Of a stretch of DNA of 46,181 bases, positions 33,934 through 41,639 are shown piece after piece; positions within the stretch are counted from its first letter, which is position 1; every line of letters begins with the position of its first letter. The translations under genes were made by a program, and so were the position numbers. Below the pieces are notes generated by a model. It worked only from the letters and a program-made list of their open reading frames with translations, searched no databases and was not told the origin of the DNA. The DNA is from DAOSVX01 sp964616495. Its GTDB lineage: Bacteria > Bacillota_I > Bacilli_A > RF39 > UBA660. The stretch covers positions 1-46,181 of the forward strand of contig CAZTRF010000002.1 of assembly GCA_964616495.1 (NCBI GenBank). The letters run 5' to 3'.

Positions 33934-33962
33934 TTATATCATGCTCTCATTTATATGAAAAG
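33934..33962 (-). promoter_or_regulatory. Promoter of the Tad/T4SS block
   Basis: On the minus strand a perfect TATAAT (33934-33939) lies 17 bases from TTTTCA (33957-33962, 4 of 6 matches to TTGACA). It stands 27 bases before the first ATG. Sigma-A type; a vegetative rather than sporulation promoter. Confidence 0.55.
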
Positions 33963-34022
33963 AAAAATTGAATAAAAATAATGAATATGATATATTAAAT
34001 TAAGATTAGGAATGATGCAATA

Positions 34023-34766
34023 GTGGAAACTAATAATCACTTTAAAGAATTTGGTAAAGGTTTAGGAATATTTTTATTATATTTACTAATCTTACCCATT
34101 TTGGCCCTTTATGTAAGAGAAAGTGAAGTATTTGGAGGAATTCTTCCTAATTTAGTTAGAATTATTCCAATGTCATCTTTTTTAAAAAATAATTTGTTAT
34201 ACTTATTGGGACAGTGTTTATTCTTTTTGATTATAATTTTTATTTTTAGAAAGGCCTTAGTTGAAGATTTCAAAGTATTTAAAAAGAATTGGAAGAAAAA
34301 TATCTTAATTGCTTTAAAATATTGGTTAATAGGCTTAGCTATTATGGTTGTAAGCAATTATATAATTAATTATGTTTTATTTAAAGGAGCAATTTCAGCT
34401 AATGAAGAAGCTAACCGTGAGATTCTAAAAATATTACCTATTTATGCCTCTATTTCTTTAACTTTATTAATACCCATAATTGAAGAATTAGTTTTTAGAA
34501 GAGGCTTTAGAAAAGCCTTTTCTAAAAAATGGACTTTTGTCTTATTCACTACTTTTTTCTTTGCCGGAATTCACTTAATCGCTTCATTTTCATCTTTTTA
34601 TGATATTACTACTAACTATTATGAACTACTTTATATTATTCCATATGGGGGATTAGGATTTGCATTTGCAATGGGTTATATAAAGACCGATTCTATTTAT
34701 ACTTCAATTATTATGCATGTTTTACAAAATATTTTATCATTAATAATAATTCTTACGGGAATTTAG
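34023..34766 (+). CDS. CPBP-family intramembrane metalloprotease
   Basis: A 247-residue polytopic protein with all motifs of the CPBP (Abi/CAAX-like) family: Glu154-Glu155 and Arg159 (EELVFRRGF), His184 (FFAGIHL) and His232 with Asn236 (HVLQN). Such enzymes cleave within the membrane and some act in bacteriocin immunity or maturation; the substrate here is unknown. The start is GTG 34023, 11 bases after AGGA. It is divergent from the Tad/T4SS block and 14 bases before a metallophosphoesterase gene, with which it probably shares a transcript. Confidence 0.88.
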   Translation: METNNHFKEFGKGLGIFLLYLLILPILALYVRESEVFGGILPNLVRIIPMSSFLKNNLLYLLGQCLFFLIIIFIFRKALVEDFKVFKKNWKKNILIALKYWLIGLAIMVVSNYIINYVLFKGAISANEEANREILKILPIYASISLTLLIPIIEELVFRRGFRKAFSKKWTFVLFTTFFFAGIHLIASFSSFYDITTNYYELLYIIPYGGLGFAFAMGYIKTDSIYTSIIMHVLQNILSLIIILTGI

Positions 34767-34780
34767 AAAGAAAAGATATT

Positions 34781-35644
34781 ATGGAAGAAAAAAAGCATTC
34801 AAAATTCAAAAAAATTGTTGTTATTGGAATTTTTTTATTAACGGGATTAGTCTTATGGTCAAGGTATCTAAGTACAAGTGGCCTTGTAGTAAAAGAATAT
34901 TCAGTTATTAACAAAGAACTCCCTGAAAGCTTTAACGGCTTTAAAATCATTCATTTTACTGACCTTCATTATGGAAGAACTGTAGATTTAGAAGTTTTAA
35001 AAAACTTGGTAAGGGAAATTAATATCTTAAAGCCTCAAATGGTTGTCTTTACAGGAGATTTAATTGATAAAGATATTAATGTTAATAAGGAAAAAGAAGA
35101 AGAAATAACAGAAGCTCTAAAAACAATTGATGCTGAAATCATTAAACTCTCTATTAAAGGTAATCACGACTACTATAATGATATTCCTTATGTAGATATT
35201 ATGAAAAATGCTGGTTTTGAAGTTTTAGATAATGATGCTCTTAATGTCTATTACAAATCAACAATGCCTATTTTAATAGTTGGACTTTCATCTTCAATCA
35301 AAGATTTCCCCGATTATAGTAAAGCTTTAGAAAATAGTAGTATTAGTTTAGAAGAAGCTCAAAAACAATTTACTATCGTTTTGGCTCATGAGCCAGACCA
35401 AATAAAAAGTTATCAAGACTATGATATTGAATTAATGTTATCGGGGCATAGTCATAATGGTCAAATAAGATTCCCTTTTTTTGGGGCAGTTATTAAAAGC
35501 TATGGCTCAAGAACTTATTATGATCCTTATTACAAAGTGAATGATACTGATTTATATATTTCGGGAGGAATTGGAGTTTCATCATATAACTTTAGATTTT
35601 TAAACAAACCATCATTTAATTTATACCGTTTATATAATAGTTAA
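34781..35644 (+). CDS. Membrane-anchored metallophosphoesterase (YkuE-like)
   Basis: A 287-residue protein with an N-terminal signal anchor (about 10-27) and a calcineurin-like phosphoesterase domain. Metal ligands are visible in order: Asp61-x-His63, Gly-Asp93, Gly-Asn-His-Asp (127-130), the His of AHEPDQ and Gly-His-Ser-His (222-225), followed by NGQIRFPFFG, the pattern of the YkuE/LpxH-like group. The active site would face outside. Substrates in this group include phosphorylated lipids and wall precursors; not determinable here. Confidence 0.9.
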   Translation: MEEKKHSKFKKIVVIGIFLLTGLVLWSRYLSTSGLVVKEYSVINKELPESFNGFKIIHFTDLHYGRTVDLEVLKNLVREINILKPQMVVFTGDLIDKDINVNKEKEEEITEALKTIDAEIIKLSIKGNHDYYNDIPYVDIMKNAGFEVLDNDALNVYYKSTMPILIVGLSSSIKDFPDYSKALENSSISLEEAQKQFTIVLAHEPDQIKSYQDYDIELMLSGHSHNGQIRFPFFGAVIKSYGSRTYYDPYYKVNDTDLYISGGIGVSSYNFRFLNKPSFNLYRLYNS

Positions 35645-35645
35645 A

Positions 35646-35673
35646 ACCAAACAGCAGCTCTTTTCATAAAATA
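35646..35673 (+). promoter_or_regulatory. Possible sigma-K-like promoter for the Pro/Tyr-rich gene
   Basis: AC (35646-35647), 17 bases, then CATAAAATA (35665-35673), matching the B. subtilis sigma-K consensus AC-N16/17-CATAnnnTA. The predicted start would leave the ribosome site almost at the RNA 5' end, and such short AT-rich matches can arise by chance. Confidence 0.25.
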
Positions 35674-35692
35674 AAATGAAAGGAGTTTTATT

Positions 35693-35878
35693 ATGTATCA
35701 ACGTCAAGAAGAGCGTCAGTTTCTATTCCCTTTTTTAGTAGGAGCCGTTACTGGAGGAGCAGCTATTGGTTTAACAAGGCCTCGTCCAATCGTTAACGCT
35801 TACCCAGTTCCACCTTACAATCCTTATTACTATCCACCTCGTCCATACCCACCTTACTATCCCCCTTATTATCATTAA
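35693..35878 (+). CDS. Small Pro/Tyr-rich protein, coat-protein-like
   Basis: A 61-residue protein: charged start MYQRQEERQ, a short Gly/Ala-rich hydrophobic stretch (about 10-27), then a tail of Pro and Tyr repeats (PYNPYYYPP-type, about 34-61). Such composition is common in spore coat and other structural surface miniproteins that cross-link through tyrosine; this is an inference. The AAAGGAG site is very strong, which predicts abundant product. Its TAA shares the palindrome TTAA with the TAA of the convergent SEDS gene, so there is no intergenic space. Confidence 0.7.
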   Translation: MYQRQEERQFLFPFLVGAVTGGAAIGLTRPRPIVNAYPVPPYNPYYYPPRPYPPYYPPYYH

Positions 35879-36918
35879 GACTTTAACAATATTCCCAATG
35901 ATATCATGGTGATAATTAAACTAGAGCCACCGTAACTAACAAATGGCAAAGTAATCCCCATTATCGGAACCAAACCAACGTTCATCATTAGATTATAAAT
36001 AGTTGAAAATAAAACAGTTATGGTAATAAGAATTCCTGATATTTTAACAATTTTATCAGTTTTAATAAAAAGATTTTTTATTAAATTTAAATATAAAAGC
36101 ATGAAATTACCTATTAAAATGGTGGCCCCTATTAATCCAACTTTAGTAATAATTTTAGAAAAAATAAAATCAGTATAAGGTTCAATAAGCCTTAATTCGG
36201 TTTCTCTAAAACCCCATAAACCAGATTTACTTATCATAATTAAAGCATTTTCTAGTTGAAGATTGCTTTTGAAATATATTAATCGATCAATTCGATAAAA
36301 AATATTACTTCCCAATAAATTAACAATAATTTCTTGATTAGTAAAATATAAAGTAATTAAAAAAGTAAACATTAAAAACAAAAATATTAAAAAAAGTATT
36401 AATATTTTAGGGTTAAATTTAATAATTAATAATATAGTTATAAAAATAATAAAATAAATAATAATGCTACCAGTATCAGGTTCTAAAAAGCATAAAATTG
36501 ATGGCAATAATACTAATATCAACAATTTAAAAAATAGTTTTAAATCTTTAATCAATGAACTTTTTTGATAGTTATAAACTAATAAACTTAAATATAAGAT
36601 TAAAGATAATTTCATTAATTCACTAGGTTGGAAAGAAAACCATTTAAAATTAAACCATGCCTTTGCCCCATTAATTTCATCTCCTAAAAATAAAACCATT
36701 AACAATAATACTAAATTAAACCAATATAAATATTTTGAATATTTAAAAACATTTAGTTTATAAATTAAGTAAGACATCAAAAGACCTAAAATTATCCATA
36801 TTATTTGCTTATAAAAATAATTAGCACCATAAAGGCCTATTAAAGAAAAACATAAAAGAACACAAACATTTATAATTATTTTTAATTTCATATTTATATT
36901 GTGGAAATAATTGGACAT
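35875..36918 (-). CDS. FtsW/RodA/SpoVE-family peptidoglycan polymerase
   Basis: A SEDS-family membrane protein of about 347 residues with some ten helices. Hallmarks are QPSELMKLSLILYL in the N-terminal half, the catalytic-loop FLEPDTGS (Asp in the position needed for glycosyltransferase activity) and the C-terminal signature NVGLVPIMGITLPFVSYGGSS. It polymerises lipid II with a class B PBP, either in elongation (RodA), division (FtsW) or the spore cortex (SpoVE); no PBP is adjacent, so I cannot tell which. The start is uncertain: ATGs at 36927, 36918 and 36891 all lack a clear site, and the first two overlap the -10 box of the divergent gene. Confidence 0.88.
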   Translation of the reverse strand: MSNYFHNINMKLKIIINVCVLLCFSLIGLYGANYFYKQIIWIILGLLMSYLIYKLNVFKYSKYLYWFNLVLLLMVLFLGDEINGAKAWFNFKWFSFQPSELMKLSLILYLSLLVYNYQKSSLIKDLKLFFKLLILVLLPSILCFLEPDTGSIIIYFIIFITILLIIKFNPKILILFLIFLFLMFTFLITLYFTNQEIIVNLLGSNIFYRIDRLIYFKSNLQLENALIMISKSGLWGFRETELRLIEPYTDFIFSKIITKVGLIGATILIGNFMLLYLNLIKNLFIKTDKIVKISGILITITVLFSTIYNLMMNVGLVPIMGITLPFVSYGGSSLIITMISLGILLKS

Positions 36919-36926
36919 TTTACTCA

Positions 36927-36932
36927 TATAAT
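36927..36932 (+). promoter_or_regulatory. -10 element for the 98-residue hypothetical gene
   Basis: TATAAT 15 bases before the ATG, followed by GAGGTG. The -35 region is poor. Confidence 0.4.
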
Positions 36933-36947
36933 AGAGTGAGGTGTATA

Positions 36948-37244
36948 ATGAAAAAAATTCTACCAAAAGTATTTGCTAACAGTATTGATAAAAAGCTCAC
37001 TAATCAAAGTCAGCTTTATTACGGAAAAGAAAGTATTAGATCGGCAACTGATTCTATACCCGTTCCTATTAAAATAAATAAGATATTTGCTTCTCCTAAT
37101 TATATTTATAAAAAAGAAGTTGTAATAACAACCTCTAACAAGACTTTAAATAAAACTATTATTGGTAAAACTGGTAAATATCTCTTAACTAGTGATAATT
37201 CTAAAATATTAATTGATGATATTATTGATATTTATGAAAAATAA
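36948..37244 (+). CDS. Hypothetical protein
   Basis: A 98-residue soluble protein that I do not recognise, starting MKKILPKVFANSIDKKL. It is Lys-rich in the first half and ends in an acidic helix (ILIDDIIDIYEK), with a central beta-strand pair around YKKEVVITTSN and TIIGKTGKYLLTS. There are no Cys. GAGGTG lies 5 bases before ATG 36948, which is preferred over the longer frame from 36936. It is flanked by divergent and convergent genes on the other strand, has its own -10 box and a terminator. Confidence 0.7.
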   Translation: MKKILPKVFANSIDKKLTNQSQLYYGKESIRSATDSIPVPIKINKIFASPNYIYKKEVVITTSNKTLNKTIIGKTGKYLLTSDNSKILIDDIIDIYEK

Positions 37245-37264
37245 AGGTATTTTTTAATACTTTT
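37243..37264. terminator. Bidirectional terminator before the GGDEF gene end
   Basis: A 9-bp stem with one G-T pair (AAAGGTATT/AATACTTTT), 4-base loop, T-rich flank on the plus side and AATAAA-type sequence on the other. It overlaps both stop codons. Confidence 0.7.
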
Positions 37265-38372
37265 ATTTTGCCTGTTTACTTCTTTTGGCTTTATACATTC
37301 TTTTATCTACTCTTTTAATAGTTCGGTCAATATCAATTTTGCCCTTTTCATTTGGATATGCAATGTCTCCTCCAACGCTTAAACTAATAGGTATTTCATG
37401 TTCTTTATTATATCTTTCAATGTTGACATTAATTTTATCGATAATAACTTGAACATCGTTAGGATCGGCAACCGTTGCTATAATAATAAATTCATCTCCT
37501 CCATACCTAATTACATAATCACTAACTCTAACTGAACTAACTAGAATAGTGCCAACATCTATTAAAACCTTATCGCCTTTATCATGACCATAAGTATCAT
37601 TAACCATTTTAAATTTATCAACATCAATCATATAAACAGCAACTAGCTTACGCCCTTGCTTTCTTTTATCTCCTTTAATTCTAGCTAACATATCCCTATT
37701 ATATAGTCCGGTTAATTTATCATTACTTAAACTTATTTCATTACGATAAGAATATAATAAGAAAACACACAACATATAAGTGCCAGAAAATAAAGATAAA
37801 TTAGTTAAAATAAATTCTGATGTAACCCCTACAAGGCAAAATATTAATATTAAAAACAATCTTAAATTACGACGCTTTTTATTTGTAATGGAATAATAAA
37901 GATATTCTATTAAGCAAATACCAATCGGAATTAAAGAAAAAATTAAAATTCTATTAAAGTAAAAAGAAGAAGTTAAATAGACGGGAATGTTATTAATAGA
38001 AGTTTCTAAGGAGAAAATATATGATAATGCAAGAACTATCGCTACATAATACATAAACTTTATATATCCTTGATTTTCTAAATAATAGGGAGATTTCAAA
38101 TAATTTTTTTCTAAATATTCATATATTAACATAGGAGGAACAAAAATTAAAAAGAACGTGATGATAGAAAGAAAATATCTTAATAAATCATTATTTTGAC
38201 AAAAAGTAATAAATATATTTAAAAAAGAAATTATAATAAGAGATATTAACAATTTTAAAAATATATAACTATTATCATTATATTTATGGCGATACATTGC
38301 TAGATAATCAATCATCATAACAATTGAAAAAATTAAAGCATATATTTCAGCATTAAAAACATAATTAAACAT
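37263..38372 (-). CDS. Membrane diguanylate cyclase (GGDEF)
   Basis: A 369-residue protein with six to seven N-terminal helices (about 8-205) acting as an undefined membrane sensor, and a GGDEF domain (about 215-369) that makes c-di-GMP from two GTP. TGLYNRD (221-227), the active-site GGDEF (291-295) and the product-inhibition site RVSD (282-285), exactly five residues upstream of GGDEF, are all intact, so an active feedback-regulated enzyme is expected. It overlaps folD by 8 bases and is the third gene of gltX-folD-GGDEF. No c-di-GMP receptor or phosphodiesterase is visible in the window. Confidence 0.92.
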   Translation of the reverse strand: MFNYVFNAEIYALIFSIVMMIDYLAMYRHKYNDNSYIFLKLLISLIIISFLNIFITFCQNNDLLRYFLSIITFFLIFVPPMLIYEYLEKNYLKSPYYLENQGYIKFMYYVAIVLALSYIFSLETSINNIPVYLTSSFYFNRILIFSLIPIGICLIEYLYYSITNKKRRNLRLFLILIFCLVGVTSEFILTNLSLFSGTYMLCVFLLYSYRNEISLSNDKLTGLYNRDMLARIKGDKRKQGRKLVAVYMIDVDKFKMVNDTYGHDKGDKVLIDVGTILVSSVRVSDYVIRYGGDEFIIIATVADPNDVQVIIDKINVNIERYNKEHEIPISLSVGGDIAYPNEKGKIDIDRTIKRVDKRMYKAKRSKQAK

Positions 38373-39195
38373 TTTCTTTTCTCTCTTTAGATATTACTAC
38401 CTGTTCTAACAATTTCATAATTGTAACTGGGCCCACCCCACCCGGAACGGGAGTATAAGCTCCACTTTTTTTATAACATAGGGGATCTATATCTCCGACA
38501 TTCCCCGAATTATATCCTGAATCTATTAAAACACATCCTTTTTTGATCATATCTTTTTTAATAAAACAAGGCTTGCCTATAGCAGCTATAATAATATCCG
38601 CATTCTTAGTATATTCTTTTAAATTAGTAGTTTTAGAATGACAAATAGTAACATTAGAATTTTCATTTATCATTATCATAGCTACCGGTTTACCCAATAT
38701 TCTACTTCTTCCAACTACAACAACATTTTTATCTTCTAAAGGGATATTATATTCTTTTAATAAAGATAAAATGGCTAAGGGAGTTGCTGAATAAAAAGCT
38801 TCACTTTCATAAGCCACTTTTCCAAAACTATAAGAATTTAAGCCATCTACATCTTTTTTAATGTTTATTTCATCAAATATTTTATCTTCATCTATATGAT
38901 TGGGTAAAGGGTGTTGAATAAGAATTCCATCAATAGAATCATCATTATTTAACTTGTTTATTTCATTTAAAAGATCATTAAAAGAGGTGTTTTCACTTAA
39001 ACACACTTTTAATGGGATTATTCCTACTCTTTCACAAGCTTTAACTTTCATATTAACATAAGTTACAGATGAAGGATCATTTCCAACTAAAACAGTAGCC
39101 AATTTTGGTTTAACCTTTAAGGTATCTACTCTTAATTTTAGATTTTCCTCTAACTCCTTGGCATATTTTTTGCCATCAATAATTAGTTGTTTCAT
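38365..39195 (-). CDS. folD: Methylenetetrahydrofolate dehydrogenase/cyclohydrolase
   Basis: A 276-residue bifunctional enzyme that converts 5,10-methylene-THF to 10-formyl-THF for purine and formyl-Met-tRNA synthesis. The catalytic Lys50 lies in YVNMKVKAC, followed by GILIQHPLPNHI and KKDVDGL, the NADP-site VVVGRSRILGKPVAMI and the C-terminal PGGVGPVTIMKLL. ATG 39195 is chosen because AGGTG lies 6 bases upstream; a TTG precedes it. It follows gltX by 4 bases. Confidence 0.95.
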   Translation of the reverse strand: MKQLIIDGKKYAKELEENLKLRVDTLKVKPKLATVLVGNDPSSVTYVNMKVKACERVGIIPLKVCLSENTSFNDLLNEINKLNNDDSIDGILIQHPLPNHIDEDKIFDEINIKKDVDGLNSYSFGKVAYESEAFYSATPLAILSLLKEYNIPLEDKNVVVVGRSRILGKPVAMIMINENSNVTICHSKTTNLKEYTKNADIIIAAIGKPCFIKKDMIKKGCVLIDSGYNSGNVGDIDPLCYKKSGAYTPVPGGVGPVTIMKLLEQVVISKERKENV

Positions 39196-39199
39196 CAAA

Positions 39200-40852
39200 T
39201 CACCTATTCATCAATTCTATTCTTTTACTAATTCTTTCTTTACCTAACAATTGCATTATTTGGTATAAATCAGGAGTCATATTTCTTTTCGTAATAGCCA
39301 CTCTAATAACCATACTAACATCCCCTACATGTCCTTTATATTTACAAGGATTTTCTTTATAGTCTTTTACTTCTTTAGCATATCCCAATTCTCCACTTAG
39401 TTCTTTCATTTTATTAAACCAAGTATCTTTATCATCTAATTCATCATAATATTTATTAATATAAGTATTTAAAATATTTTTAATTTCTTTAGTATCATTA
39501 ATTGTTTGAAAATGATAAGGCTCATTTTTGTCAAATAATTCATCATACATGTATAAAAATTCTTTTTTTACATCACTATACAAAGCAATATCTTTACGTG
39601 GTTTAGCTTGTTCTCTTTCAATATTGAGTAGACTAATTGAATAATTTTTATTTTTAGCAAAAAATTTTAAAAATTCCGGATCGTATATTTCTAAATATTT
39701 TTCTACTCTATTATATAGGTCTTCGGCCTTTAATTTAGAAATATAAGTTTTAGCCAAATTAAACATTTTTTCCAAATCAAATAAAGCCCCACTTTTATTC
39801 ATTTTATTAAATTTAAATTCATAATCACTTGATATCTTATCAGGATTTTTAGCATGCCAAGCTTCATATTCGCTACTGGTAATTGTAGCTAGATATTCCA
39901 TAACCGCTTCCATAGGCATTCCTACTTCACTATAATAGCTCATAGCCAGTTCAGGATCTTTTCTTTTACTTAACTTACGAATACTACCATTATCATTTTT
40001 TAGTAAAGGAGATATATGACAATATTTAGGTCTTTCAAAGCCAAAAGTGTCAAATAGTTGCAAATGAAGTGGCAATGAAGATAACCATTCATCAGCCCTT
40101 ATAACATGAGTTGTTCTCATTAAATGATCATCTACTAAATGAGCAAAATGGTAAGTAGGTAACCCATCACTTTTCATAATAACAATGTCAATATCATTTT
40201 CCGGCATTATTATTTTGCCCCTTATTTCGTCAACACATTCTATTTTATTATTAAAATCTCCAGGAGACTTTAATCTTATAACATAAGGCTCTCCCGCTTT
40301 AATTTTTTTAATAGCATCTTCAACTGAAATATTGCGACATTTTGCATACCTACCATAATAGCCCAAGCGAGCCTTTCTTTCAGTCTGACTTTTTCTAATT
40401 TCATCTAGTTTTTCAGGACTACAAAAACAAGGATAGGCCTTGCCTAAAATAACTAGGTGTTTAATGAAGGCCTGATATATATCTTTACGCTTGCTTTGAA
40501 TATAAGGGCCATAATTTCCATTTTCTTCAGTTTCACTAACTGGTCCTTCATCAAAGTTGACATTATACTCTTTTAAACCATCTATGATCTCATTGATCCC
40601 ATTTTCAATGGTTCTTTTAGTATCGGTATCTTCAATTCGAAGATAAAAGACCCCACCTGTTTGATGAGCATATGAACTTTCAGTAAATGAAGCAAGTAAA
40701 GCTCCAATATGAATAAAGCCTGTAGGACTAGGTGCATATCTAGTAACTATTGCTCCTTCTTTTAAATCCCTTTTAGGATATATTTTTTCATAATCATCCA
40801 CCGTTTTTTTAATATGAGGAAATATTAATTCCGCCAAATCTTTATAATCCAT
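39200..40852 (-). CDS. gltX: Glutamyl-tRNA synthetase
   Basis: A 550-residue class I synthetase that charges tRNA-Glu. The HIGH-type motif is PSPTGFIHIG (41-50), the KMSKS loop is KLSKR (293-297), and RIEDTD (72-77) and the zinc-like CFC (142-144) and C172 residues are present. It is longer than the 480-residue form of bacilli because of a 35-residue N-terminal lead and an extended C-terminal domain, as in many clostridia. GAGGTG 7 bases before ATG 40852 fixes the start; the frame above it is open for 16 codons without a site. First gene of the gltX-folD-GGDEF unit. Confidence 0.95.
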   Translation of the reverse strand: MDYKDLAELIFPHIKKTVDDYEKIYPKRDLKEGAIVTRYAPSPTGFIHIGALLASFTESSYAHQTGGVFYLRIEDTDTKRTIENGINEIIDGLKEYNVNFDEGPVSETEENGNYGPYIQSKRKDIYQAFIKHLVILGKAYPCFCSPEKLDEIRKSQTERKARLGYYGRYAKCRNISVEDAIKKIKAGEPYVIRLKSPGDFNNKIECVDEIRGKIIMPENDIDIVIMKSDGLPTYHFAHLVDDHLMRTTHVIRADEWLSSLPLHLQLFDTFGFERPKYCHISPLLKNDNGSIRKLSKRKDPELAMSYYSEVGMPMEAVMEYLATITSSEYEAWHAKNPDKISSDYEFKFNKMNKSGALFDLEKMFNLAKTYISKLKAEDLYNRVEKYLEIYDPEFLKFFAKNKNYSISLLNIEREQAKPRKDIALYSDVKKEFLYMYDELFDKNEPYHFQTINDTKEIKNILNTYINKYYDELDDKDTWFNKMKELSGELGYAKEVKDYKENPCKYKGHVGDVSMVIRVAITKRNMTPDLYQIMQLLGKERISKRIELMNR

Positions 40853-40855
40853 ATA

Positions 40856-40895
40856 AAAACACCTCAATGTAATTATACATAATAAAAGGTGTTTT
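40856..40895 (-). terminator. ABC-operon terminator whose 3' arm holds the gltX ribosome site
   Basis: On the minus strand AAAACACCT (40887-40895) pairs perfectly with AGGTGTTTT (40856-40864), 9 bp, then T5-A-T. The 22-base loop contains a weaker inner stem (ATGTA/TACAT). The right arm is also the GAGGTG ribosome site of gltX, and the loop contains the gltX -10 box. Confidence 0.6.
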
Positions 40896-40900
40896 AACAA
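40872..40900 (-). promoter_or_regulatory. Promoter of gltX-folD-GGDEF
   Basis: Minus strand: TTGTTA (40895-40900), 17 bases, TATAAT (40872-40877). It is embedded in the terminator hairpin of the upstream operon, so a transcript from here would start after the left arm and escape the hairpin. Confidence 0.55.
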
Positions 40901-40910
40901 TCAAAACGAT

Positions 40911-41639
40911 TTATTTTTTATCAGTAGTCATATTTTTTTTAAAAACATAGATTGATAATATTATAATACCTATCAAATAAAGAAGTACTATTAAAACTGT
41001 TATTAACAAATTAGTGTAATCTCCTATTAAAATAGCTCTTGATAAATCTACTATTCTGCTGAAAGGCAATATTTGACAAATTAGTTTAAAAAATTTGCCA
41101 GCTAAATTAATGTCAAAAAACATTCCCGAAGTAAAACAAACTAAATTAATTAATAGAGAGAATACCCCTCCTACCTGTTTAGTATTAAATTTACTTCCTA
41201 AAAGAATACCACAAGCTACAAATAAAGTAGATACTAAAGTTAATACCAAAATAGTAAATATAACATTAATACTAAATGGTAATCCTAATAAACAGGCCAC
41301 TCCAAAAAATAAAATGTTTTGAATTAATATTACCGGTAATAAAGACAAGCTATAGCCAATAATATAATCTTTAGGTTTCATAGGACTGGCATATAGCCTT
41401 GATAGAAACGAACTACTGCGATCAGAGCCAACTAATTGACCAGTAAATAATGAAATAAAGGCAAATCCAAAAACAGCCATACTAGGAGCAAAGTTCTCAA
41501 TACTATAAACTTCATTAGGAATTTTAAACTGTTGAAAAATAATTAAAAAGAATAAAGGTAATCCTATACAAAAAAATAAACTTATTGGATCTCTAGCTAT
41601 TTCTTTAAAATTTCTTTTAGCAAATATTAAACTTTTCAT
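40911..41639 (-). CDS. ABC-2 type exporter permease
   Basis: A 242-residue permease with six helices of the ABC-2 type: start MKSLIFAKRNFKEIARDPIS, then LFTGQLVGSDRSSSFLSRLYASPMKPKDYIIGYSLS, a typical cytoplasmic coupling region, and VGGVFSLLINLVCFTSGMFFD. With the ATPase gene, which overlaps by 4 bases, it would form an exporter for a drug, peptide or lipid; the substrate cannot be told. Last gene of the abrB-ABC unit. Confidence 0.9.
   Translation of the reverse strand: MKSLIFAKRNFKEIARDPISLFFCIGLPLFFLIIFQQFKIPNEVYSIENFAPSMAVFGFAFISLFTGQLVGSDRSSSFLSRLYASPMKPKDYIIGYSLSLLPVILIQNILFFGVACLLGLPFSINVIFTILVLTLVSTLFVACGILLGSKFNTKQVGGVFSLLINLVCFTSGMFFDINLAGKFFKLICQILPFSRIVDLSRAILIGDYTNLLITVLIVLLYLIGIIILSIYVFKKNMTTDKK

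Noticed and set aside
9683..33962. Integrative conjugative element
   Set aside because: No relaxase, integrase, replication or att repeat seen; flanks are normal chromosomal genes.
40853..40911. T-box or other riboswitch before gltX
   Set aside because: The leader after the predicted promoter is too short, and no T-box core sequence is visible.
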